From IMG/VR virus record IMGVR_UViG_3300036791_001917, positions 1 through 29,107 of that record: a DNA stretch of 29,107 nucleotides, one strand, 5' to 3'. Below the pieces are notes generated by a model. It ran no database searches and was not told the origin of the DNA. It saw nothing but the letters and a program-made list of their open reading frames with translations. The DNA comes from a virus. Positions within the stretch are counted from its first letter, which is position 1, and each line of letters opens with the position of its first letter. The translations under genes and the position numbers were made by a program. Positions 6,745-12,751 of this stretch are shown here, one piece after another.

Positions 6745-8892
6745 TCATCCTCCTTCGAAGCCCGGCCGTTGCATTGTCTGCAAGACGGCGCCCTTGGTCT
6801 GATTGATGATGGTCGGCATCAGCGCGGCGAGTTCGTTGCGCGAGACGCCGGAGGCGATTTGATAGGTGACGTTCACGTCGCCACCGGTTCCGCCGCCACC
6901 GCCCACCGCCGCGCTGGCGGCGCTGCCCAAAGCACCGGCCGCACCGCCGCCGCCGCCGCCACCCAGCATGCCTCCGACCATGCCGACGAGCGAGCCAAGC
7001 CAGCCGCCTACCTTGCCGGTGCCGCCTGCTGCCGTCTGAGGGCCGAACAGCAAGTCGGCGAGGTCGGCCTGCGTCGCCTTGACGATCATGTCTTCGATCA
7101 TCTTCTTGAAGTCGGCGGCGATGTTCTGGAAGTTGCCCGACAACGCATCCGCCAATCCCTTGCCGATAGCGGTGTCCAAATTCTTCGCGAGGTCCTGCAA
7201 CGCCATGTCCATCTTCGTGACCGCGGCAATCGCCGGGTCGGGATTGATGTTGTATAGCTTGTAAATCATCGCCGCCGTCTGATCTGCCGTGAGGCCAGCA
7301 TGCCGAATCTTGTCTTCGAACACGACGAGCGCCTTCAATTGTTCGTCTGGCGTGGACATCAACAGCGCGTGCATTCGATCTTCTTCTGCGGTCTTCTGCG
7401 CGGCGAGAAATTTTTCCGTCGCGGCGTAGCCCTCGATTTCCCCCTTCATGAATTTCTGTTGCTCTGTGTTCAGTTGCGACCAGCGCAACGCAAGGTCGTC
7501 GAGCTTCTGCCCTTGTGCTTCTAGCGACTTCGTCTGAGCGTCAGTGAACTGTGCGTACTTCGGATTCGTCGCGAGTTCTTCCTGCACCTTTTGCAGATGA
7601 CTGAATGCGTTTTGCGATGCGACGACGGTGTTGATTTGTTCTTGCAGTTTGTGCGTGAGGCTTTCGAATGCGGCCTCCAACGCCTTGGCATTCGCTGCCG
7701 CCTTCGGGTCGAGTGCCGGAGCTGCCTTTTTCGCCGCTTGCGTCGAATCGAACAACGGGTTGTCGAACGGGTTTGCGCCTTGTGTCGTCGAGGTAATGCT
7801 GCGCAGCAAAGCGTCGTTGCTGCTCTTGATCTTGGCAATCGTTTCGTCGTATTGGTCGTTGATCTTTTTCAGACCCGGCTTCATCGCGGCTGCGGTGATC
7901 TCCAGCGATTTGACGAGCGTGCCGAAGGGATCGGTGAGCCAGTCCGCTTTCGTGAACGTCTTGCCGACTTCCTGCACTACCGCTGAGAAGTAGAGCAACT
8001 TCGAGCGCAGCGTATCCAGTTCTGCGCTGGCGAATCGAATCTGCTCGGACACCCATAGCACTGCCTGCGCGAGCGACTGGAACAACTGCATGAGGCTGCT
8101 CGCGGAATTCTTCGCGTCGTCGCTCTCGATCGACCATTTGGTCAGGCTTTCGAGGATGGCGTTGATAGCTGGCCCGAGTTCGTTGACCAAATGGGCCCAC
8201 ACCGATTTCGTAACGAGCATGAAGCGGCCGAATGCCTGCTCCAATTCTTCCGAAGCCTTTGCGCTCTCGGCCGTGACGCCGCTATAGCGTTTCCAGAAAT
8301 CCTCGTTTTCCTGCATCGCCTGCTTACCCTCGGTAAGCAACGCGATGATTTCTCTGTAATTGCGCCCGAAGAGAGCGTTGCCGAGCGCAGCCTTGTTGGC
8401 GCTGTCTTCGTACGAGTTGAATTTCTCCGCAAGCTTGCCGATGAGTTCGTCGGGCGAAAGGTTCTGCAAATCCTTGATCGCGAAACCCATCTTGATGAAT
8501 GGGTCGGCGGCCTTCACGTCGCCTGACGTTGCCTTGGCGACCTGTACGTTGAGCCTGCTCATCGCGCTCGTGACGGATTCGGTGCTGATGCCGGCTTGCT
8601 TGGCCGCGAAATCGAGCGCGCCAAACTGCTCGACCGTCATCTGCACGCCCTTGCTCAATTTGTAGAGTTCGGCCTGCGCCTCGATGGCTCCCTCGACCAT
8701 GGACTTGAACCATTCGACGCTGATGATTCCGACCAATTCCTTCGCGAGATCGCTGATGGCGTCTCTCGCCGACTCGAATCCGTGCGCGATTTCGTCGGAT
8801 GCCTTCTTGCTGGACGCGACGGCTTCATTCAAGCTGGTTTGGAATTCGGCCAGCTTGACGACGAGGTCAATCGAGAGGGTTGCGAGCGACAT
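6745..8892 (-). CDS. Tape measure protein, 715 aa
   Basis: The ATG at 8892 follows aaggag with 7-nt spacing. The protein is long, mostly helical and rich in Ala, Lys, Gln and Glu; it begins MSLATLSIDLVVKLAEFQ and has coiled-coil-like stretches throughout, including residues about 25-60 and 370-540. Near residues 85-200 it has the TMP-like pattern GALDFAAKQAGIS followed by AALGNALFGRNYREIIALL, as in lambda-type tape measure proteins. The C-terminus is Gly-rich (GGMLGGGGGGGAAGALG at about 640-670) and hydrophobic, then ends with a short beta segment, the part that in other phages is released toward the host membrane. At about 0.15 nm per helical residue it predicts a tail of roughly 100 nm. It follows the chaperone genes, the standard order. 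Confidence 0.9.
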   Translation of the reverse strand: MSLATLSIDLVVKLAEFQTSLNEAVASSKKASDEIAHGFESARDAISDLAKELVGIISVEWFKSMVEGAIEAQAELYKLSKGVQMTVEQFGALDFAAKQAGISTESVTSAMSRLNVQVAKATSGDVKAADPFIKMGFAIKDLQNLSPDELIGKLAEKFNSYEDSANKAALGNALFGRNYREIIALLTEGKQAMQENEDFWKRYSGVTAESAKASEELEQAFGRFMLVTKSVWAHLVNELGPAINAILESLTKWSIESDDAKNSASSLMQLFQSLAQAVLWVSEQIRFASAELDTLRSKLLYFSAVVQEVGKTFTKADWLTDPFGTLVKSLEITAAAMKPGLKKINDQYDETIAKIKSSNDALLRSITSTTQGANPFDNPLFDSTQAAKKAAPALDPKAAANAKALEAAFESLTHKLQEQINTVVASQNAFSHLQKVQEELATNPKYAQFTDAQTKSLEAQGQKLDDLALRWSQLNTEQQKFMKGEIEGYAATEKFLAAQKTAEEDRMHALLMSTPDEQLKALVVFEDKIRHAGLTADQTAAMIYKLYNINPDPAIAAVTKMDMALQDLAKNLDTAIGKGLADALSGNFQNIAADFKKMIEDMIVKATQADLADLLFGPQTAAGGTGKVGGWLGSLVGMVGGMLGGGGGGGAAGALGSAASAAVGGGGGTGGDVNVTYQIASGVSRNELAALMPTIINQTKGAVLQTMQRPGFEGG

Positions 8893-8896
8893 GCGA

Positions 8897-9525
8897 CTAC
8901 TCCTTCGAGGGCTGATGCCACTGCTTGATCGTCATCAGGTTATCCAGCAATTCCTCGACATCATCGACTTCGTACATCGCGATTGCGAGATCGAGGGCCG
9001 ACCAATCGAAGCCACCAGCGCCGTTCGCGATCATCAGCGCCACGCGAATCGCCTCCCTCGATGCCGGTGTAGGAACGGGCGGGTCTTCGCCCTCGTACAC
9101 GACGCCGGCCTGCGCGTCGAGGAAGTCGGTCAGTTTTTTGCGGCGTCTTCCTTCTTCACTCGGTGATCGAGGAACGCCTGCACCGCACGATTCGACACGT
9201 CGGCGAGCAGCATCAAGTTGTCGGTTGACCATTCGAGGAAGAGTTCGACATCGAACTCCACCGGGGAATCGCTGCCGATTGCTGCACCGAGGATGTCGGC
9301 TTCGGTGAAGCCGCGCCAGCCGACGACGACTTCTCGTCCTGCGTTTCGCAGACGCCCGATGTGCTTTGTGTCTGCCGTGAAGACGTCCTGCCATGCGAGG
9401 AGTTGATCTTCGCTCGGCCGGCGTATCTGCAACGCGCGTCGCGGTGGGTCGTCCAATTCATGCCAGAACGTGCGCGCGTTGCGAAGCTGACGGAGTAGCT
9501 GCGCATTCCTGTTATCTGTCGCCAT
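8897..9525 (-). CDS. Tail assembly chaperone, -1 frameshift fusion (G-T type), 209 aa
   Basis: This is the predicted long product made when ribosomes slip -1 at A AAA AAC (9139-9133). The first 131 residues are shared with the short chaperone; translation then continues with LTDFLDAQAG in the -1 frame for 78 residues to TAG at 8897. The T-like part is acidic and helical (WSALDLAIAMYEVDDVEELL). It has no start codon or ribosome binding site of its own at the junction, which is what a frameshift-only extension should look like. In lambda the equivalent gpG-T bridges the tail tube protein and the tape measure during assembly and is absent from virions. Spacing to the tape measure gene is 4 bp. 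Confidence 0.8.
9130..9525 (-). CDS. Tail assembly chaperone, short form (G type), 131 aa
   Basis: The zero-frame product, starting at ATG 9525, 4 bp after the tail tube stop, and ending at TGA 9130 directly after the slippery heptamer. It is a mixed alpha/beta, charged protein (MATDNRNAQLLRQLRNARTF...). WQDVFTADTKHIGRL and DILGAAIGSDSPVEFD are its most distinctive segments. Sequence alone would leave it unnamed; the assignment rests on gene order (tail tube, this gene, tape measure) and on the frameshift site at its very end, both diagnostic for the chaperone pair of siphophages. It should coat the tape measure in excess over the long form. The ribosome binding site is weak. Confidence 0.8.
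   Translation of the reverse strand: MATDNRNAQLLRQLRNARTFWHELDDPPRRALQIRRPSEDQLLAWQDVFTADTKHIGRLRNAGREVVVGWRGFTEADILGAAIGSDSPVEFDVELFLEWSTDNLMLLADVSNRAVQAFLDHRVKKEDAAKN
9133..9139 (-). promoter_or_regulatory. Programmed -1 frameshift site, A AAA AAC
   Basis: On the minus strand the last zero-frame codons are GCA AAA AAC TGA. The heptamer A AAA AAC has the X XXY YYZ form required for tandem slippage, and slipping gives AAA AAA CTG ACC, in frame with the downstream T-like ORF. The zero-frame stop follows immediately, which keeps the unshifted product short. Confidence 0.85.
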
Positions 9526-9529
9526 GCGA

Positions 9530-10171
9530 TCACGCAGCCGCTTTCAGAACGAACCCCTTGACGGTGAAGTCGAACTGGCCGACGCCGAGTGCGCCTTGCC
9601 CAACGTCTTCGCCGGAGAGGGAAGGCTCGCCGTAGCAGAGGCGGACTGCGCCATCGGCCAACGTCACGCGAATGAGAGCGAAGCCGGTTTCCTGTGCAAT
9701 CGAATCGAGCAAGTCCCCTGCCACAGTCGGGCTCGTTTGCGCCAGGATCTTGATTTGGAACGTCTGCGCTGCGAGGTTGCCTTGCTCCTCCTGCGTGATC
9801 GTGTCGATCAAGCGAGTGGCGTTCAGCTTGGTGCCTGCGCCGCCGCCGATGGCGTAGGAAGTCGCTTCGACGAGAGTCACCCACGTCGCCGCGGGGATGA
9901 AATTGCCGCTCGTGTAGACACCCATGCTGCTCGTGTTCATGCCTTCGAGCTCGAACGTGTTCGCAGTCGGGTTGTTTACGCGCGCCGCTTGCCCTGTCAA
10001 TTGATCCATGCCGATGACCGAGTCGAAGTAGCCTGCGGCTGCGTCGAGCAATCCGTGTGCGGTTGCGGTTGCAACAGGTGGCTTCGCGTTGGTGACAGCG
10101 GTCACCGCAATGGCCGCGGCGAAAGTCGCTGCGACTTCGATTCGGACCGAGCGGCCCTTGACGTTTGCCAT
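9530..10171 (-). CDS. Major tail tube protein, 213 aa
   Basis: The protein lies directly before the chaperone pair, the position of lambda gpV. The start at ATG 10171 (MANVKGRSVRIEV) is chosen because agagggg precedes it, the upstream extension overlaps a terminator, and it aligns with the start of a paralogue encoded at 17157-18122. The product is beta-rich, with a conserved AHGLLDAAAGYFD segment at about residue 38, SYAIGGGAGTKLNAT in the middle and FDFTVKGFVLKAAA at the end. It would polymerise as rings around the tape measure. The predicted hairpin and T tract just upstream (10190-10213) suggest it is regulated separately from the head-completion genes, as suits a protein needed in many copies. 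Confidence 0.85.
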   Translation of the reverse strand: MANVKGRSVRIEVAATFAAAIAVTAVTNAKPPVATATAHGLLDAAAGYFDSVIGMDQLTGQAARVNNPTANTFELEGMNTSSMGVYTSGNFIPAATWVTLVEATSYAIGGGAGTKLNATRLIDTITQEEQGNLAAQTFQIKILAQTSPTVAGDLLDSIAQETGFALIRVTLADGAVRLCYGEPSLSGEDVGQGALGVGQFDFTVKGFVLKAAA

Positions 10172-10189
10172 GAGTTTTCCCCTCTGCGT

Positions 10190-10213
10190 AAAAAGCACCG
10201 CGTCCTGCGGCGC
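10190..10213 (-). terminator. Predicted attenuator or terminator before the tail tube gene
   Basis: On the minus strand gcgccgc, a 5-nt loop and gcggtgc form a 7-bp stem with one G-U pair, followed directly by T5 (10194-10190). It fills most of the 46-bp gap between the tail terminator gene and the tail tube gene. The stem is short, so partial termination or 3'-end protection is more likely than a full stop. Confidence 0.55.
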
Positions 10214-10217
10214 GAGT

Positions 10218-11909
10218 CTAGACCCATCGGTCGGCGGTGAGAATTGCCACGTCCATCGTGGTCGCCTGATCGAATCCACCCTGTCTGGTGAGCACGTCGA
10301 TGTCGTCGATGTCGGTGTCGAACACTTGCTCGACCGCATCGGCCAATTGCTCGGCGTGTTCCGCCTTGTATGCCCAGCACGCGATCGTGAATGAAATGCG
10401 ATCCGAGGCAACGCTGCCGTCGAGGAAATGCTGCCGATCGATCGACGCGGTCACGACGATGTAGGGCGCCACCGTTTTCTCGTCGGCTGCGTTGAGGATG
10501 ATCGCTCCCAGCCCCTGCAACTGCGGCGCGGCGCGCAGCAAGGCGATCATTTCCTCGGCGGCGCGACTCGGGCTGTGCGGCACAAGCACTATGGCGTCGC
10601 TGCCTGCATCGAAGCCTTCCACGCTGTAGCCTTCGGTGTCGTAACCGATGGAAACGCCTTCGTCGTAGCCGGCGTCCGAGAAGCCAGCATCGTCGTACGT
10701 GCTCGCCGTCGTCGCGGACCCTTCGTCATAGTCTGGATCCGAGAAGCCCGCAACGTCGAACGTCGCCGCCGCTGTTGTGGACCCTTCGTCATAGTCGAGG
10801 TCCGTGAAACCGGCAACGTCGAAGGTGTCGCTGCCGCTGCCATCTCCACCGCTGCCGCCTATCGGTTCGCCGGGGTCGAGGCGGCAATCGAACGTCACGA
10901 TTGCCGTGTCATCGCCGGTTTCGTGATCCAGCCCGCTGGTGCGAGTCGTCATCCGCACCTGTTGCGTCGTGTAGACGACGTTTTCGACCTCGTCGGCCAG
11001 CTGCTCGGCTTCGTCGGCGGTGCTTGCCCAGCAGGCAACGGTGAACGTGATCAGGTCCGAGGTCGCGTAGCCGCCGATGGTGTGATCCGGCTGAAGCGTC
11101 GCGTTCAGCACCGCATAGGGTGCTACCGTCTTCTCGTCGGCGGCGTTCATCGCGATCGATACCGAGATGTTCGCGGCAAGGAGTTCGCGGAATTGCGCGA
11201 CCGCAACGCTGACGTAGTGCGGCCATTCCTGTTCGCGCCACTGATGCGGGCCAGTCTCCGGGTCGAACCATCCGTCGACGCTGATTTCGCTGACATCCAG
11301 CAGCGTCTCGAAATCGACTCGAGCGCTGCGTTGCACGACGTGCAGATCGTCGCCTGTCGTGTAGATCGCTTGCTCGACCGCGTCGCCCAGGGTTTCCGCT
11401 TCGTCCGCTGTCGACGCCCAGCTTGAGATCGTGAACGTCGGGTTGTCGGCGAGCTTGACGCTGCCAATGGAACGCGTCACGTTGTGCGAGCCCGTGACGA
11501 CGATGTACGGCGACAGCACCTTCTCGTCGGCGGCGTTGAGCGAAATGTCGATAGACCCGCCGCCGCGATTGGACGGGTGGTCCGGGCCGCGGACGCTCGC
11601 CATCAGGGCGGCAATGCCCGGGTCGGCCCGAAGCATCGCTATCAGGTCGGCCTCTAGGGACTGGACATCGCCGACGCCGCCGCCAACGTCGCCTTCGTCG
11701 TAACCCAGAACGCTGAAGCCCGCGACATCGTAGAACGGTTCGCCTTCGCCGCTGGCGTCGTACCCTTGCTCGCCGAAATCGGGGGGGTCGTCGAAATAGG
11801 CGGTCGCGTCGAAGGGGACCGCCAAGGGGCGCGCAGGCTTTCCCGCTACCCTACCCGCGCCTGACAGCGGAACGTGCGCCTGAGGGCGAACTGACGCGAC
11901 GGGGGGCAT
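10218..11909 (-). CDS. Triplicated tail terminator (DUF3168-like), 563 aa
   Basis: Tail terminator or completion proteins normally have about 130 residues and form a hexameric ring capping the tube at the head end. This one holds three related copies, at about 81-215, 233-345 and 440-563. Each has NAADEK (at 125, 255 and 473), then a PYIVVT-like strand (PYAVLN in copy 2), FT[IV][SA].W near 159, 289 and 507, and a helix of the DEAEQLADAVEQV type followed by T[TD] and an R-rich strand. Between and before the copies lie short acidic repeats of the form FDVAGFSD..YDEG at about 59-73, 363-377, 384-398, 404-418 and 422-435. A single polypeptide could supply half of a hexameric ring. The N-terminal 58 residues are Pro/Ala-rich and of unclear role. 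ATG 11909 has gggag about 10 nt upstream. No frameshift is seen across the gene. Confidence 0.8.
   Translation of the reverse strand: MPPVASVRPQAHVPLSGAGRVAGKPARPLAVPFDATAYFDDPPDFGEQGYDASGEGEPFYDVAGFSVLGYDEGDVGGGVGDVQSLEADLIAMLRADPGIAALMASVRGPDHPSNRGGGSIDISLNAADEKVLSPYIVVTGSHNVTRSIGSVKLADNPTFTISSWASTADEAETLGDAVEQAIYTTGDDLHVVQRSARVDFETLLDVSEISVDGWFDPETGPHQWREQEWPHYVSVAVAQFRELLAANISVSIAMNAADEKTVAPYAVLNATLQPDHTIGGYATSDLITFTVACWASTADEAEQLADEVENVVYTTQQVRMTTRTSGLDHETGDDTAIVTFDCRLDPGEPIGGSGGDGSGSDTFDVAGFTDLDYDEGSTTAAATFDVAGFSDPDYDEGSATTASTYDDAGFSDAGYDEGVSIGYDTEGYSVEGFDAGSDAIVLVPHSPSRAAEEMIALLRAAPQLQGLGAIILNAADEKTVAPYIVVTASIDRQHFLDGSVASDRISFTIACWAYKAEHAEQLADAVEQVFDTDIDDIDVLTRQGGFDQATTMDVAILTADRWV
10647..10826 (-). 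repeat. Three tandem ~60-nt coding repeats (FDVAGFSD..YDEG)
   Basis: Within the tail terminator gene, three consecutive units of about 60 nt encode TFDVAGFTDLDYDEG, TFDVAGFSDPDYDEG and TYDDAGFSDAGYDEG with Ser/Thr/Ala spacers. On the plus strand the word cccttcgtcatagt recurs exactly 60 nt apart, showing a recent duplication. Diverged units flank the block (residues 59-73 and 422-435). Confidence 0.8.
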
Positions 11910-11936
11910 TTTCTCGATGCTCCCTTTGGCGCCCTT

Positions 11937-12428
11937 TCAGAGCGGATCCTTGCCGTTCACTTCCAGCTTTTTCATTTGCTTGCCAAACTGTTCTGTGAAC
12001 ACGTCGAGCGCCTGCCCGAGCGCGCTGGCTGCGGGTTGCAGGAACGGTTTCGCTTCTTGATGGTTGCCCTTGGCGCCGAACTCCAGCCAGCGCCAGTAGA
12101 ACGGGTCGTCCGGGTTATTCCTGCCACCGCCAGTGCGCATCGGCTTGACGTTGACGAAGACGCCCACGTCGCCGCCGCGCGCCGCTTGTTTCGACGTGCG
12201 GACCGAGATCGCTTTTTCCACCGTGCCGTGCCGCCACGCGGTGGGATTCGGATCGGTGGCTGCGGAATAGGCGGAATCGGAACGGCGCTTTGCCCGTGCT
12301 ACGTCGCGCACTACGCGCGCGCCGGCCGCGAGCGCATTGCGCAACGCACGTCTGCGCAATTTGTTCGGCAACTCGGTGAGCGTGGCGATGAGGTCGTCCA
12401 GCCCGTTGATCTTGACTTCATTGCTCAT
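11937..12428 (-). CDS. HK97 gp10-like tail completion protein, 163 aa
   Basis: Start at ATG 12428 (MSNEVKINGLDDLIATL), coupled to the preceding gene by an ATGA overlap. The N-terminal pattern (short strand, INGLDDL, then ELPNKLRRRALRNALAAGARVVRDVARA) and the later WRWLEFGAKGNHQEAKPFLQPA are characteristic of the HK97 gp10 family, in which a W-x-x-x-EFG turn and a KPFLRPA-type helix are conserved. Such proteins act at the head-tail interface, between the closure protein and the tail terminator, in the position of lambda gpZ. Length is normal for the family (about 130-170 aa). It is followed by the tail terminator after 27 bp. Confidence 0.85.
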   Translation of the reverse strand: MSNEVKINGLDDLIATLTELPNKLRRRALRNALAAGARVVRDVARAKRRSDSAYSAATDPNPTAWRHGTVEKAISVRTSKQAARGGDVGVFVNVKPMRTGGGRNNPDDPFYWRWLEFGAKGNHQEAKPFLQPAASALGQALDVFTEQFGKQMKKLEVNGKDPL

Positions 12429-12751
12429 GTCGCCGCGACCGTCCTGCAATAGAGGATGAGCGACGCGTGCTTGGCGTCAGTGTCCACTGGCTCGGCAATC
12501 AATTCGTACTGCCTTGCCATCCACGTGATGCGCCAGCTTGCGTCGATGTCGGGGCGGTAGTGAATCTCGACTTCGAGCGTCGCTGGCGATTGCATCGCGC
12601 CGGCCGAGAAGAATTCCCTGCCTTTCAGGGGACTGACGCGTGCAGCGACGGCGGCGACGGTCGGGAATTCGACACGCTGGCCGAAGCGATCGGTCGTCGT
12701 GGCCTGACAGTGCAGGGTGATCGTCTGATCGAGTTCGCCGGATTGCCTCAT
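12425..12751 (-). CDS. Head-tail joining (head closure) protein, 108 aa
   Basis: A small beta-barrel protein of the SPP1 gp16 / phage head-tail joining type. It begins MRQSGELDQTITLHCQ, has the typical DRFGQRVEFPTVAAVAARVSP segment (a D.-G-.-....-W-V-A-like pattern), GREFFSAGAM, the central HYRPDIDASWRI turn and a final ELIAEPVDTD stretch, all in the expected order. It forms a ring under the connector and plugs the packaged head. ATG 12751 abuts the stop of the large fibre gene with no gap; ggaag lies 10 nt upstream. In most phages it directly follows the gp6-like connector, whereas here the connector (18127-18846) is separated from it by more than 5 kb of fibre genes. Confidence 0.85.
   Translation of the reverse strand: MRQSGELDQTITLHCQATTTDRFGQRVEFPTVAAVAARVSPLKGREFFSAGAMQSPATLEVEIHYRPDIDASWRITWMARQYELIAEPVDTDAKHASLILYCRTVAAT

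Noticed and set aside
10647-10826. Regular direct repeats as a possible CRISPR array
   Set aside because: The 60-nt units keep one reading frame, have no conserved-repeat/unique-spacer alternation, and encode a clear protein repeat.
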